From Stenotrophomonas indicatrix (lineage in GTDB: Bacteria > Pseudomonadota > Gammaproteobacteria > Xanthomonadales > Xanthomonadaceae): 64,000 bases of DNA. The DNA is taken from positions 2,976,001 to 3,040,000 of the forward strand of contig NZ_PEJS01000001.1 in the NCBI RefSeq assembly GCF_002750975.1, written 5' to 3'. The notes under the pieces were generated by a model. It did no database searches and was not told the DNA's origin. It saw only the letters and a list, made by a program, of their open reading frames with translations. Shown here piece by piece: positions 1 through 9,614 of the stretch. The stretch's first letter is position 1. Each line of letters opens with the position of its first letter. The position numbers and the translations under genes were made by a program.

Positions 1-3
1 CAT

Positions 4-25
4 GCCAACCAAGGTTGGCACCTAC
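4..25 (-). repeat. SMAG/REP palindrome, GCCAACC class
   Basis: GCCAACC-AA-GGTTGGC stem followed by the CTAC (GTAG on the minus strand) terminus typical of Stenotrophomonas SMAG elements. It lies just beyond the prpD stop codon. Confidence 0.8.
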
Positions 26-36
26 CAAAGTGCCCC

Positions 37-1497
37 CTACCCCGGCAGGTACAGGTCCACGTAGTCGGTCACCGGCATCGCCGCCAAGGCCACCGGGTCC
101 AGCGAGGCGGCCAGGATGCGCTGCTGCTGGGCGGTGGGGAAGCGGTGCGCCAGGTGCCGGCGGAACTTGTCCATCAGCAGCGGGATACCCTCTGCGCGCC
201 GGCGTGCGTGGCCCAGCGGGTACTCCACCAGCATCTCCGGCAGCGCGCTGCCGTCGTTGAAGCGCACCGTCAGCCCGTTGGCGATGCTGCGCTTGTCCGG
301 GTCCAGGTAGTCGGCGCTGAGCTGCGGGTCTTCATGGCAGGTCATCTTCGCGCGCAGCGCGTCAATGCGCGGATCGGCCGCCATGTCGTCCTCGTAATCC
401 TCGGCCACCAGCCGCCCATGCAGCAGTGCGATGGCCACCATGTACTGCACGCAGTGATCGCGGTCGGCCGGGTTGTGCAACGGCCCCTGCTTGTCGATGA
501 TGCGGATGCAGGCTTCCTGGGTACGGATCGCGATGTGCTCGATGTCCTCGGCCGTTCGCCCCTGCGCGCGCAGCTGCTGGTGCAGGATGATCGCCGCCTC
601 CACCGCCGTCTGCCCGTGGAATTCGGCCGGGAAACTGATCTTGAACAGCACGTTCTCCATCACGTAGCTGCCGAAGGGGCGGCCGAGGGTCAGCGCCTGG
701 CCATGCATCGATACCGCCTCGAAGCCCCAGGTCGGTGCACTGAGCACGCTGGGGTAGCCCATCTCGCCGGTGGCGGCCATCAGCGCCAGGCGTACGCCAC
801 GGCTGGTCGCATCACCGGCTGCCCAGCTTTTGCGCGAACCGGTGTTGGGCGCATGCCGGTAGGTGCGCAGCGCCTGTCCATCCACCCAGGCCAGCGACAC
901 CGCATTGAGCATGCGCTCGCGGTCCAGACCCAGCATCTGTGCGACGACGGCGGTGGTGGCCACCTTGACCAGCAGCACGTGATCCAGGCCGACCCGGTTG
1001 AAAGAGTTGCGTAACGCCAGCACGCCCTGGATCTCGTGCGCCTTGATCATCGCCAGCAGCACGTCATGCACGGTCGGCGGCGGGCGTCGCAACGCCGCCG
1101 CGTTGCGGCCAAGCCAGTCGGCCACGGCGAGGATGCCACCGAGGTTGTCCGAGGGGTGGCCCCACTCTGCGGCCAGCCAGGTGTCGTTGAAATCCAGCCA
1201 GCGCACCATCGCGCCGATGTTGAAAGCCGCCTGCACCGGATCGAGCACGAAGTTGGTGCCGGGGACGCGCGCGCCGTTGGCCACGCTGATACCCGGCACC
1301 AGCGGGCCCAGCAGCTTGCTGCAGGCGGGGAAGGACAGCGCTTCCAGCCCGCAGCCCAACGTGTCGAGCAGGCAGTGATGCGCGGTCTGGAACGCCAGCG
1401 GCGAGTCGATGCGCGTGTCACGCACGTAGTCGACGATGTCCACCAGCAGCGCATCCCAGGCTGCACGGGCGTTGGATGGGGTGTGGCTGTCGGACAT
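37..1497 (-). CDS. prpD: 2-methylcitrate dehydratase PrpD
   Basis: A 486-residue MmgE/PrpD-family protein. PrpD dehydrates 2-methylcitrate to 2-methylaconitate in the cytosolic propionate-degrading 2-methylcitrate cycle. The length fits the family, and the family-like stretch HCLLDTLGCGLEAL is seen near the N terminus. The open frame extends 54 codons upstream, but the start at 1497 is preferred because GAGGAGA lies just upstream and the extension is SMAG repeat sequence. It is the last gene of the prp operon, 186 bp after prpF. The operon also encodes AcnD and PrpF, an alternative route for the same step, so PrpD may be partly redundant here. Confidence 0.93.
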   Translation of the reverse strand: MSDSHTPSNARAAWDALLVDIVDYVRDTRIDSPLAFQTAHHCLLDTLGCGLEALSFPACSKLLGPLVPGISVANGARVPGTNFVLDPVQAAFNIGAMVRWLDFNDTWLAAEWGHPSDNLGGILAVADWLGRNAAALRRPPPTVHDVLLAMIKAHEIQGVLALRNSFNRVGLDHVLLVKVATTAVVAQMLGLDRERMLNAVSLAWVDGQALRTYRHAPNTGSRKSWAAGDATSRGVRLALMAATGEMGYPSVLSAPTWGFEAVSMHGQALTLGRPFGSYVMENVLFKISFPAEFHGQTAVEAAIILHQQLRAQGRTAEDIEHIAIRTQEACIRIIDKQGPLHNPADRDHCVQYMVAIALLHGRLVAEDYEDDMAADPRIDALRAKMTCHEDPQLSADYLDPDKRSIANGLTVRFNDGSALPEMLVEYPLGHARRRAEGIPLLMDKFRRHLAHRFPTAQQQRILAASLDPVALAAMPVTDYVDLYLPG

Positions 1498-1538
1498 TGT
1501 TCGGTCTCCTCGTGGGGTTGCACGCTGCGACAAACCCG

Positions 1539-1560
1539 GTAGTCGCCAACCTTGGTTGGC
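1539..1560 (+). repeat. SMAG/REP palindrome
   Basis: GTAG followed by a GCCAACC/GGTTGGC palindrome. It forms an inverted pair with the copy at 1593-1614, in the gap between prpF and prpD. Confidence 0.8.
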
Positions 1561-1592
1561 GCTGGGCCTTACCCGCGCGATGCCGCTTCCAT

Positions 1593-1614
1593 GCCAACCA
1601 AGGTTGGCACCTAC
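1593..1614 (-). repeat. SMAG/REP palindrome
   Basis: GCCAACC/GGTTGGC palindrome ending in CTAC. Second of three copies in the prpF-prpD gap. Confidence 0.8.
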
Positions 1615-1654
1615 CAGAGCAGGTGCAGCGCCACCCGCGCAATGCCGGCGCCAT

Positions 1655-1676
1655 GCCAACCAAGGTTGGCGACTAC
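1655..1676 (-). repeat. SMAG/REP palindrome
   Basis: Same palindrome ending in CTAC, 7 bp from the prpF stop codon. Third copy in this gap; the cluster could act as an RNA processing or stabilising structure inside the operon. Confidence 0.8.
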
Positions 1677-1683
1677 CAGGCCA

Positions 1684-2862
1684 TCACCCGGCCGGCACGC
1701 GCACCTTGCCTTCCATCAGCACGCGGGCGCTGCGGCTCATGATGGCCTTGGACACCGTCCACTGGCCGTCAACGAGTGCGGCCTGCGCACCCACGCGCAA
1801 CGTGCCCGACGGATGCCCGAAGGTCACGGCCTCGCGCTCGCCGCCGCCAGCAGCACGGTTGACCAGCGTGCCGGGGATCGCCGCGGCGGTACCGATCGCT
1901 ACTGCAGCGGTGCCCATCATCGCGTGGTGCAGCTTGCCCATCGACAGCGCGCGGGCATGCAGATCGATGTCCGCGGCCGGGATCGCCTTGCCGCTGGACG
2001 ACACGTAATCCTGCGCGGGGGCGACGAAGGCTACCTTCGGCGTGTGCTGGCGGGTCGCCGCGTCTTCCAGTTTCTGGATCAAGCCCATGCGCAGCGCGCC
2101 GTAGGCACGGATCTTCTCGAAGCGCTCCAGCGCGGCTTTGTCTTCATTGATCGCCGGCTGCAGTTCGGTGCCGGTGTAACCGAGGTCGGCGGCGTTGAGG
2201 AAGATGGTCGGGATGCCGGCGGTGATCATCGTCACCTCGAAACTACCCACGCCCGGCACGTCCAGCATATCGATCAAGTTGCCGGTGGGGAACATCGCAC
2301 CGGCGTCACCATCGTCGGACGGATCGAGGAATTCCAGCTGGATCTCGGCAGCGGGGAAGGTCACGCCATCCAGCTCGAAATCGCCGATCTCCTGCACCTG
2401 CCCATCGCGCATCGGCACATGGGCAATGATGGTCTTGCCGATGTTGGCCTGCCAGATGCGCACGGTGCACAGGCCATCGCGCGGCACGCGGGCCGGATCG
2501 ATCAGGCCGTTGGCGATCGCGAACGGACCAACGGCGGTGCTGAGGTTGCCGCAGTTTCCGCTCCAGTCCACGAACGCGGTATCGATCGACACCTGGCCGT
2601 ACAGGTAATCCACGTCGTGATCCGGCACCGAGGCGGTGGAGATGATCACGCACTTGCTGGTGCTGGACGTAGCCCCACCCATGCCGTCGGTCTGCTTGCC
2701 ATACGGGTCGGGCGAGCCGATCACGCGCATCAGCAGCGCATCGCGTGCGGCGCCCGGCACCTGCGCGGCCTCGGGCAGGTCCTGCAGGCGGAAGAACACG
2801 CCCTTGCTGGTACCACCGCGCATGTAGGTGGCGGGAATACGGAGTTGCGGGAGAAATACCAT
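1684..2862 (-). CDS. prpF: PrpF, methylaconitate isomerase accessory to AcnD
   Basis: A 392-residue PrpF-family protein. PrpF isomerises trans-2-methylaconitate to the cis form and is required when AcnD replaces PrpD. The N-terminal MRGGTSKGVFF signature and the GKQTDGMGGATSSTSK stretch are characteristic of the family, which has a diaminopimelate-epimerase-like fold. The start ATG is preceded by AAGGAA at suitable spacing. It sits between acnD (51 bp upstream) and prpD (186 bp downstream), the same order as in Pseudomonas aeruginosa. Confidence 0.94.
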   Translation of the reverse strand: MVFLPQLRIPATYMRGGTSKGVFFRLQDLPEAAQVPGAARDALLMRVIGSPDPYGKQTDGMGGATSSTSKCVIISTASVPDHDVDYLYGQVSIDTAFVDWSGNCGNLSTAVGPFAIANGLIDPARVPRDGLCTVRIWQANIGKTIIAHVPMRDGQVQEIGDFELDGVTFPAAEIQLEFLDPSDDGDAGAMFPTGNLIDMLDVPGVGSFEVTMITAGIPTIFLNAADLGYTGTELQPAINEDKAALERFEKIRAYGALRMGLIQKLEDAATRQHTPKVAFVAPAQDYVSSSGKAIPAADIDLHARALSMGKLHHAMMGTAAVAIGTAAAIPGTLVNRAAGGGEREAVTFGHPSGTLRVGAQAALVDGQWTVSKAIMSRSARVLMEGKVRVPAG

Positions 2863-2884
2863 GGAACGGTTCCTTGCAATGAAA

Positions 2885-2906
2885 GACGGCCCGTTGCCGG
2901 GCCGTC
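2885..2906 (-). other. Intercistronic hairpin, acnD-prpF
   Basis: Perfect 9-bp stem GACGGCCCG / CGGGCCGTC with a 4-nt loop in the 51-bp acnD-prpF gap. There is no T tract, so it is more likely an mRNA processing or stability element than a full terminator. Confidence 0.5.
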
Positions 2907-2913
2907 GGATGCC

Positions 2914-5532
2914 TTACGCCACCTTGGCGCCTTCCAGGAAGTCCTGCGCGAAGCGCTGCAGCACGCCGCCGGCCTCGTAGATCGCCACTTCCTCGTCACT
3001 GTCCAGGCGGCAGGTGACCGGCACGATCACGTCCTGGCCGTCGCGGCGGTGGATGACCACGCGCAACTCGGCGCGCGGCGTACGTTCACCGATGACGTCG
3101 AAGGTTTCGGTGCCATCGATGCCCAGGGTCAGGCGCGTGGTGCCCGGCTTGAACTCCAGCGGCAGCACGCCCATGCCGATCAGATTGGTGCGGTGGATGC
3201 GCTCGAAGCCTTCGGCAACGATGGCCTCCACGCCAGCCAGGCGCACGCCCTTGGCGGCCCAGTCACGCGAAGAACCCTGCCCGTAGTCGGCACCGGCGAT
3301 GATGATCAGCGGCTGCTTGCGCTCCATGTAGGTCTCGATGGCTTCCCACATGCGCATGACCTTGCCTTCCGGCTCGACGCGCGCCAGCGAACCCTGTTTC
3401 ACGCTGCCGTCTTCATTGCGCACCATCTCGTTGAACAGCTTCGGGTTGGCGAAGGTGGCACGCTGCGCGGTCAGGTGGTCACCGCGATGGGTGGCGTAGG
3501 AATTGAAGTCCTCTTCCGGCAGGCCCATCTTCGCCAGGTATTCGCCGGCCGCACTCGAGGCCAGGATCGCGTTGGACGGCGACAGGTGGTCGGTGGTGAT
3601 GTTGTCGGGCAACACCGCCAGCGCACGCATGCCGGCCAGCGAGCGCTCACCGGCCAGTGCACCTTCCCAGTACGGCGGACGACGGATGTAGGTGCTCTGC
3701 GGGCGCCAGTCGTACAGCGGGCTCACCGCTGCGCCGTGTTCGACGCGTACGTTGAACATCGGGTTGTAGACGCTGCGGAACTGCTCCGGCTTCACCGCCG
3801 CCTTCACCACCGCATCGATCTCGGCGTCACTCGGCCAGATGTCCTTCAGGCGCACTTCATTGCCTTCGGTGTCCACGCCCAGCACATCCTTCTCGATGTC
3901 AAAGCGGATGGTGCCGGCGATGGCGTAGGCGATCACCAGTGGCGGCGAGGCCAGGAACGCCTGCTTCGCATACGGATGGATGCGGCCGTCGAAGTTGCGG
4001 TTGCCCGACAGTACCGCCGTGGCGTACAGGTCACGGTCGATGATTTCCTGCTGGATCTTCGGATCCAGCGCGCCGCTCATGCCATTGCAGGTGGTGCAGG
4101 CGAAGGCGACGATGCCGAAGCCCAGCTTCTCCAGGTCCGGCAGCAGGCCCGCTTCTTCCAGGTACAACTGCACTGCCTTGGAACCGGGTGCCAGCGACGA
4201 CTTCACCCAAGGCTTGCGCAGCAGGCCGCGCTCGTTGGCCTTGCGTGCCAGCAGGCCGGCGGCGATCACGTTGCGCGGGTTGGAGGTATTGGTGCAGCTG
4301 GTGATGGCGGCGATGATCACCGCGCCATCCGGCATCAGGCCCTGTGCCTGCTCGGCCTTGCCGGCTTCCAGTTTGGCGGCATCGGCGATGCCGCGCTCGA
4401 CCAGTTCCGATACCGGCAGGCGGCGATGCGGATTGCTCGGGCCGGCCATGTTGCGCACCACCGTCGAGAGATCGAAGTGCAGTACACGCTCGTACTCCGC
4501 AGTGGCCAGGTCATCGGCCCACAGGCCGGTGCTGCGCGCGTAGTTTTCAACCAGTGCGACCTGCTTTTCCTCGCGCCCAGTCAGGCGCAGGTAGTCGATG
4601 GTCTGGCCGTCGATGTAGAACATCGCGGCGGTTGCGCCGTATTCGGGGCACATGTTGGAGATGGTGGCGCGATCACCGATGGTGAGTGCAGCGGCACCTT
4701 CGCCGAAGAATTCAAGCCAGGCGCCGACCACGCGCTCCTTGCGCAGGAATTCGGTCAGGGCCAGCACCACGTCGGTGGCGGTGATATCCGGCTGCGGCCG
4801 ACCGGTCAGCTCGACACCGATGATGTCCGGCAGGCGCATCCACGACGCACGGCCCAGCATCACGTTCTCTGCTTCCAGGCCGCCCACGCCGATGGCGATC
4901 ACGCCCAGCGCATCCACATGCGGGGTGTGGCTGTCGGTGCCCACGCAGGTATCGGGGAAAGCGACGCCGTCCTGCACGTAGATCACCGGCGACATCTTCT
5001 CCAGGTTGATCTGATGCATGATGCCGTTGCCAGGCGGAATCACGTCCACGTTCTCGAAGGCCAGCTTGGTCCAGTCGATGAAGTGGAAGCGGTCCTCGTT
5101 GCGGCGGTCCTCGATGGCGCGGTTCTTCTCGAACGCCTGCGGATCGAAACCACCGCATTCCACTGCCAGCGAGTGATCGACGATCAGCTGCACCGGCACC
5201 ACCGGGTTGACCTTGGCCGGATCACCGCCCTTGTCGGCGATCGCATCGCGCAGGCCGGCCAGATCGACCAGTGCGGTTTGGCCGAGGATGTCATGGCACA
5301 CCACCCGCGCCGGGAACCACGGGAAGTCCAGGTCGCGACGGCGCTCGATCAGTTGCTTCAGCGAGTCGGTCAGCGTGGCCGGATCGCAGCGACGCACCAG
5401 GTTTTCGGCCAGCACGCGCGAGGTGTACGGCAGCGTGGCGTAGGCACCGGGCTGGATCGCGTCGACGGCGGCGCGCGCATCGAAATAGTCCAGCGAGGCG
5501 CCGGGGAGGGTCTTGCGGTAATCGGTATTCAT
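2914..5532 (-). CDS. acnD: Fe/S-dependent 2-methylcitrate dehydratase AcnD
   Basis: An 872-residue aconitase-superfamily enzyme that converts 2-methylcitrate to 2-methylaconitate, with PrpF isomerising the product. The 4Fe-4S cluster cysteines are visible in AITSCTNTSNP and AFACTTCNGMSG. The C-terminal swivel domain has the GSSRDWAAKG motif. The length fits AcnD/AcnA. The start at 5532 (MNTDYRKTLPG) is chosen over an upstream in-frame ATG (5571) because it matches the usual N terminus. The neighbouring prpF supports AcnD rather than housekeeping aconitase. Confidence 0.95.
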   Translation of the reverse strand: MNTDYRKTLPGASLDYFDARAAVDAIQPGAYATLPYTSRVLAENLVRRCDPATLTDSLKQLIERRRDLDFPWFPARVVCHDILGQTALVDLAGLRDAIADKGGDPAKVNPVVPVQLIVDHSLAVECGGFDPQAFEKNRAIEDRRNEDRFHFIDWTKLAFENVDVIPPGNGIMHQINLEKMSPVIYVQDGVAFPDTCVGTDSHTPHVDALGVIAIGVGGLEAENVMLGRASWMRLPDIIGVELTGRPQPDITATDVVLALTEFLRKERVVGAWLEFFGEGAAALTIGDRATISNMCPEYGATAAMFYIDGQTIDYLRLTGREEKQVALVENYARSTGLWADDLATAEYERVLHFDLSTVVRNMAGPSNPHRRLPVSELVERGIADAAKLEAGKAEQAQGLMPDGAVIIAAITSCTNTSNPRNVIAAGLLARKANERGLLRKPWVKSSLAPGSKAVQLYLEEAGLLPDLEKLGFGIVAFACTTCNGMSGALDPKIQQEIIDRDLYATAVLSGNRNFDGRIHPYAKQAFLASPPLVIAYAIAGTIRFDIEKDVLGVDTEGNEVRLKDIWPSDAEIDAVVKAAVKPEQFRSVYNPMFNVRVEHGAAVSPLYDWRPQSTYIRRPPYWEGALAGERSLAGMRALAVLPDNITTDHLSPSNAILASSAAGEYLAKMGLPEEDFNSYATHRGDHLTAQRATFANPKLFNEMVRNEDGSVKQGSLARVEPEGKVMRMWEAIETYMERKQPLIIIAGADYGQGSSRDWAAKGVRLAGVEAIVAEGFERIHRTNLIGMGVLPLEFKPGTTRLTLGIDGTETFDVIGERTPRAELRVVIHRRDGQDVIVPVTCRLDSDEEVAIYEAGGVLQRFAQDFLEGAKVA

Positions 5533-5584
5533 GGGCTGGCGGAATGCTCGTGGCGGGCCGGGTGCCGGCAATACGGCGGTGACG

Positions 5585-5615
5585 GCATCCGGCCGGCACG
5601 GGGCCGGCCGGATGC
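5585..5615 (-). other. Intercistronic hairpin, prpC-acnD
   Basis: Perfect 13-bp stem GCATCCGGCCGGC with a 5-nt loop in the 109-bp gap between prpC and acnD. There is no T run. It may protect the upstream prpBC message or dampen read-through. Confidence 0.55.
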
Positions 5616-5641
5616 ATGCAGCAGTGCAACAGTGGCGATGA

Positions 5642-6799
5642 TCAGGAACGCTTGTCGATGGCCACGAAGTCGCGATCTTCCGGGCCGATGTAGTTGGCGC
5701 TCGGGCGGATGATCTTGCCGTCGATACGCTGTTCGACGATGTGCGCGCTCCAGCCGGCGGTGCGGGCGATCACGAACAGGGGGGTGAACATCGCGGTCGG
5801 CACGCCCATCATGTGGTAGCTGACGGCGCTGAACCAGTCCAGGTTCGGGAACATCTTCTTGATGTCCCACATCACCGTTTCCAGGCGCTCGGCGATGTCG
5901 TACATCTTCATGCTCGACTGCTCTTCGGACAGTTCGCGGGCGACGTCCTTGATCACCTTGTTGCGCGGATCGGACACGGTGTAGACCGGGTGGCCGAAAC
6001 CGATCACCACTTCCTTGCGCTCCACGCGGGCCTTGATGTCTTCCTCGGCTTCGTCCGGATTGTCATAGCGCTTCTGCACTTCGAACGCCACTTCGTTGGC
6101 GCCGCCGTGCTTGGGGCCGCGCAGCGCGCCGATGCCACCGCAGATCGCGCTGTACATGTCGCTGCCGGTGCCGGCAATGACGCGGCAGGCGAAGGTCGAG
6201 GCGTTGAACTCGTGCTCGGCGTACAGGATCAGCGACGTGTGCATCGCCTTCACCCACGAATCCTGCGGCTTCTCGCCATGCAGCAGGTGCAGGAAGTGGC
6301 CACCGATGGAGTCATCGTCGGTCTCTACGTCGATCGCGCGGCCGTTGTGGCTCCAGTGGTACCAGTACAGCAGCATCGAACCGAGGCAGGCCATCAGCTT
6401 GTCGGCGATGTCGCGCGCGCCCGGATGGTTGTGGTCGTCCTTCTCCGGCGCCACGCAGCCGAGCACGGACACGCCGGTGCGCATCACATCCATCGGGTGC
6501 GCCGACGGCGGCAGTTCTTCCAGCGCGGCCTTCACCGCGGCCGGAATGCCACGCAGCGACTTCAGCTTGGCCTTGTACGAAACCAGCTCGGCGCGGGTCG
6601 GCAGCTTGCCATGCACCAGCAGGTAGGCGATTTCCTCGAACTCGCTGGTGTTGGCCAGGTCCAGGATGTCGTACCCACGGTAGTGCAGGTCGTTGCCACT
6701 GCGGCCGACGCTGCACAGCGCGGTGTTGCCGGCAGCGGTGCCGGACAGGGCGACGGACTTCTTCGGCTTGAAGGTCGGGGTTGCGGTCGTATCGTTCAT
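5642..6799 (-). CDS. prpC: 2-methylcitrate synthase PrpC
   Basis: A 385-residue citrate-synthase-family protein that condenses propionyl-CoA with oxaloacetate to 2-methylcitrate. The short type-II-like length and the motifs KHGGANE and [14 protein letters not shown] (catalytic histidine region) are visible. It lies 35 bp after prpB and before acnD, so the operon context picks 2-methylcitrate synthase over citrate synthase GltA. Confidence 0.95.
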   Translation of the reverse strand: MNDTTATPTFKPKKSVALSGTAAGNTALCSVGRSGNDLHYRGYDILDLANTSEFEEIAYLLVHGKLPTRAELVSYKAKLKSLRGIPAAVKAALEELPPSAHPMDVMRTGVSVLGCVAPEKDDHNHPGARDIADKLMACLGSMLLYWYHWSHNGRAIDVETDDDSIGGHFLHLLHGEKPQDSWVKAMHTSLILYAEHEFNASTFACRVIAGTGSDMYSAICGGIGALRGPKHGGANEVAFEVQKRYDNPDEAEEDIKARVERKEVVIGFGHPVYTVSDPRNKVIKDVARELSEEQSSMKMYDIAERLETVMWDIKKMFPNLDWFSAVSYHMMGVPTAMFTPLFVIARTAGWSAHIVEQRIDGKIIRPSANYIGPEDRDFVAIDKRS

Positions 6800-6834
6800 G
6801 TTTCCCTCCGAAACTTGATGGTGCAGGGTACTGC

Positions 6835-7728
6835 TTATTTCTTGGCGGCGAACAGCGCATCGAGCTGCTGCTCGAAGGCGTGGTAGCCGATACGGTCATA
6901 CAGCTCCTCGCGGGTCTGCATGCTGTCGATCAGGTTGCGCTGGTGGCCCTCACGGCGGACCGTCTGGTAGACGTTCTCGGCGGCCTTGTTGGCGGCGCGG
7001 AAAGCGGACAGCGGGAACAGCTGGATGGCCACGCCGGCCGAGGCCAGCTCGTCGCGGCTGAACAGCGGGGTCGCGCCGAATTCAGTGATGTTGGCCAGCA
7101 CCGGCACCTTCACCGCATCAACGAAGCGACGGTAGGTATCCAGGTCATAGGCGGCCTCGGCGAAGATGCCGTCGGCACCGGCTTCGACGCAGGCGATGGC
7201 ACGCTCGATGGCCTTGTCCACGCCGTCCACCTGGATGGCGTCGGTGCGCGCGATCAGGAAGAAGTCCGGATCGGTCCTGGCATCGGCAGCGGCCTTCACG
7301 CGGTCGACCATTTCGCCCTGCGAGACGATCTCCTTGCCCGGGCGATGACCGCAGCGCTTGGCGCCGACCTGGTCTTCGATATGGCAGGCGGCCGCGCCAG
7401 CCTTGATCAGCGACTTCACCGTGCGCGCGATGTTGAACGCGCTGGGCCCGAAGCCGGTGTCGATGTCGACCATCAGCGGCAGGTCGCAGACGTCGGTGAT
7501 GCGGCGCACGTCCACCAGCACGTCTTCCAGGGTGTTGATGCCGAGGTCCGGCAGGCCCAACGAGCCGGCGGCCACGCCACCGCCGGACAGGTAGATGGCA
7601 CGGAAACCCGCGCGCTTGGCCAGCAGCGCATGGTTGGCGTTGATCGCGCCGATCACCTGCAGCGGCGATTCGGCAGCCAGCGCCTCGCGGAAGCGGGCAC
7701 CGGCGGAAGAGAGGTTCGAAACGGTCAT
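6835..7728 (-). CDS. prpB: 2-methylisocitrate lyase PrpB
   Basis: A 297-residue isocitrate-lyase-superfamily enzyme that cleaves 2-methylisocitrate to pyruvate and succinate. The catalytic KRCGH motif is present, as are the MVDIDTGFG metal and substrate loop and the FLIARTDA segment. The start at 7728 ([10 protein letters not shown]) is the family N terminus; the upstream in-frame extension crosses the sigma-54 promoter. It is the first gene of the operon, 35 nt downstream of the promoter at 7763-7777. Confidence 0.96.
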   Translation of the reverse strand: MTVSNLSSAGARFREALAAESPLQVIGAINANHALLAKRAGFRAIYLSGGGVAAGSLGLPDLGINTLEDVLVDVRRITDVCDLPLMVDIDTGFGPSAFNIARTVKSLIKAGAAACHIEDQVGAKRCGHRPGKEIVSQGEMVDRVKAAADARTDPDFFLIARTDAIQVDGVDKAIERAIACVEAGADGIFAEAAYDLDTYRRFVDAVKVPVLANITEFGATPLFSRDELASAGVAIQLFPLSAFRAANKAAENVYQTVRREGHQRNLIDSMQTREELYDRIGYHAFEQQLDALFAAKK

Positions 7729-7762
7729 GCGGCGATCCAGGTTGAAGGACACAGGGGTAAGC

Positions 7763-7777
7763 GCAAACACCGTGCCA
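7763..7777 (-). promoter_or_regulatory. Sigma-54 promoter of the prp operon
   Basis: On the minus strand the sequence reads TGGCAC-GGTGT-TTGC, an exact -24/-12 match to the RpoN consensus (TGGCAC N5 TTGC). It lies 35 nt upstream of the prpB start. The divergent PrpR is a sigma-54 activator, which makes a functional promoter very likely. Confidence 0.88.
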
Positions 7778-7821
7778 ACCTGCAAGCGGTTGATTTCACG
7801 GAGATGACCGGCCCGCAACAC

Positions 7822-7862
7822 TGAAACATATGAAACATTGAAACAGATGTATCATGAAACAT
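7822..7862. promoter_or_regulatory. Candidate PrpR upstream activating repeats
   Basis: Three copies of TGAAACAT (7822, 7831, 7855) and one of TGAAACAG (7839), all in the same orientation. They lie 45-100 bp upstream of the sigma-54 promoter, a fitting place for an enhancer. The repeats are seen; PrpR binding is inferred. Confidence 0.6.
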
Positions 7863-7881
7863 CGCTTCCCGGTATCCATGC

Positions 7882-9465
7882 ATGTACCTGCCCCGCTCGC
7901 CCCTGCGCCACGCCGATGCCGACCCCGGCCGCCCGGTGATCTGGACGGTCAGCGTCTCGCGCCTGACCGGCCTGCTGGGCGATGTCATTCCCGAATTCGA
8001 CCGCCGCGCGCGCATCGAGCAGATCAACCTGGGCTTCGAGGAGGCCGTGGAAGTGATCGGCCAGCGCCTGCGCCGCGAGCACTGCGACGTGGTGATTGCC
8101 GGCGGCTCAAACGCGGCCTGGTTGCGCGGTCGCCTGGACCTGCCGCTGGTACCGATCCACGCCAATGGCTTCGACCTGATGGAAGCGCTGGCGCGCGCCC
8201 GCCGCATCGCCCCACGCATCGGCCTGGTCACCCATGCCAGCGACGTGCCGGTGTTCAGCAGCTTCCAGCAGAGCTTCGGCCTGGACATCGAGCACCGCCG
8301 CTTCGTCACCCGCGAAGATGCCCGCGACTGCATCGCCGACCTGCGCGCCAACGGTATCGAAGTGATCGTCGGCACCGGCATGGCCATCGACCATGCCGAA
8401 CAGGCCGGACTGCCCGGCGTGCTGCTGTACTCGGCTGATTCGGTGCGGCAGGCGTTCGAGCATGCGCTGGAGCTGACCCAGGCCATGGCCCGCTCCGGCG
8501 GCAGCCGGCCTGCTCCGCGCCGCCGCACCGCCGCACGCAACGATGCGCATGCCCTGCTCGGCGACAGCAATGCGATGGCCGACGTGCGCGCACAGATCGC
8601 GCTGTACGCCCCGCACGACAGCACCGTACTGGTTACCGGCGAGACCGGCACCGGCAAGGAACTGGTTGCACGCCAGCTGCACGCCGCCAGCGGTCGTCGC
8701 GGTCGCTTCGTTGCGCTGAACTGCGGTGCGATCAGCGAATCACTGCTGGAAGCGGAGCTGTTCGGCTACAGCGACGGCGCCTTCACCGGTGCGCGTCGCG
8801 GGGGGCGCGTCGGCCTGGTCGAGGCAGCCGATGGCGGCACGTTGTTCCTGGACGAGATTGGTGAACTGCCGCTGCCGCTGCAGACCCGTCTGCTGCGGGT
8901 TCTGGAAGAACGCGAAGTGCTGCGCGTGGGCGCCACCGAACAGACCCCGGTCGACCTGCGCGTGGTCGCCGCCACCCTGCAATCGCTGGAACAGCGCGCG
9001 GCGGCAGGCAGCTTCCGTCGCGACCTGTATTACCGGCTGGCCGCGCTGCGCATCGAACTGCCCACTCTGCGTGCACGGCGAGGCGATATCCCGCTGCTGA
9101 CCACGCACTTCTTCCGCGAGCTGCGCGGCATCGATGCACCGCTGGATGCAGAAGCGCTGGCCCTGCTCAGCGCTGCCGACTGGCCGGGCAACGTACGTGA
9201 ACTGCGCAATCTGGTGGATAGGCTGCGCATCCACTGGCAGCCCAGCGAAGGGCTGATCGATGCAGCGCGCCTGCTGCAGCTGGCGCCGGAGCTGGTGAAC
9301 GAAGGCGCCGCCACACTGCCAGTGGAAAGCAACGGCAAGCGCCCGCCGCGTGCGCAACTGCAAGCGCTGCTGCAGGAACACCGCAATGACCGCGAAGGCA
9401 TGGCGCAGGCGCTGGGTGTGTCACGCACCACGCTGTGGCGATGGCTGCGCGCGGAGGGGCTGTAA
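7882..9465 (+). CDS. prpR: Propionate catabolism regulator PrpR (sigma-54 activator)
   Basis: A 527-residue enhancer-binding protein. The N-terminal PrpR_N sensor domain (about residues 20-180) binds 2-methylcitrate in characterised homologues. The AAA+ domain follows, with Walker A GETGTGKE at about 253, the sigma-54 contacting GAFTGA loop at 299-304, and Walker [15 protein letters not shown]-terminal Fis-type HTH ([17 protein letters not shown]) completes the protein. It is divergent from prpB and should activate the RpoN promoter there. No clear Shine-Dalgarno sequence precedes the chosen ATG, so the exact start is less sure. Confidence 0.93.
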   Translation: MYLPRSPLRHADADPGRPVIWTVSVSRLTGLLGDVIPEFDRRARIEQINLGFEEAVEVIGQRLRREHCDVVIAGGSNAAWLRGRLDLPLVPIHANGFDLMEALARARRIAPRIGLVTHASDVPVFSSFQQSFGLDIEHRRFVTREDARDCIADLRANGIEVIVGTGMAIDHAEQAGLPGVLLYSADSVRQAFEHALELTQAMARSGGSRPAPRRRTAARNDAHALLGDSNAMADVRAQIALYAPHDSTVLVTGETGTGKELVARQLHAASGRRGRFVALNCGAISESLLEAELFGYSDGAFTGARRGGRVGLVEAADGGTLFLDEIGELPLPLQTRLLRVLEEREVLRVGATEQTPVDLRVVAATLQSLEQRAAAGSFRRDLYYRLAALRIELPTLRARRGDIPLLTTHFFRELRGIDAPLDAEALALLSAADWPGNVRELRNLVDRLRIHWQPSEGLIDAARLLQLAPELVNEGAATLPVESNGKRPPRAQLQALLQEHRNDREGMAQALGVSRTTLWRWLRAEGL

Positions 9466-9591
9466 CGTCCTGCCGTCTGGTTGGTGCAGAACCGATGCAA
9501 GGCAGCGGGCGAACCGCCGATGTCTGTTGAGGGCAGACCGATGCCTGATGGGTGCGAACCTTGGGTCGCACCGCATTTTCCCAAGCACCCC

Positions 9592-9614
9592 ATCCACGCA
9601 TGGCGTGGATCTAC
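9592..9614 (-). repeat. SMAG/REP palindrome, ATCCACG class
   Basis: ATCCACGCATGGCGTGGAT followed by CTAC. The TAG of the minus-strand GTAG is the stop codon of the DoxX-like frame ending at 9611. Confidence 0.8.

Noticed and set aside
1539..1676. CRISPR-like array from repeated palindromes
   Set aside because: The copies are in mixed orientation with irregular, short spacers and match the SMAG/REP form; no cas genes are present.
1552..5712. Open frame of 1386 codons on the plus strand opposite prpF and acnD
   Set aside because: It is a high-GC mirror frame antisense to well-supported enzymes; its translation is rich in His, Gly, Arg and Gln with no domain.
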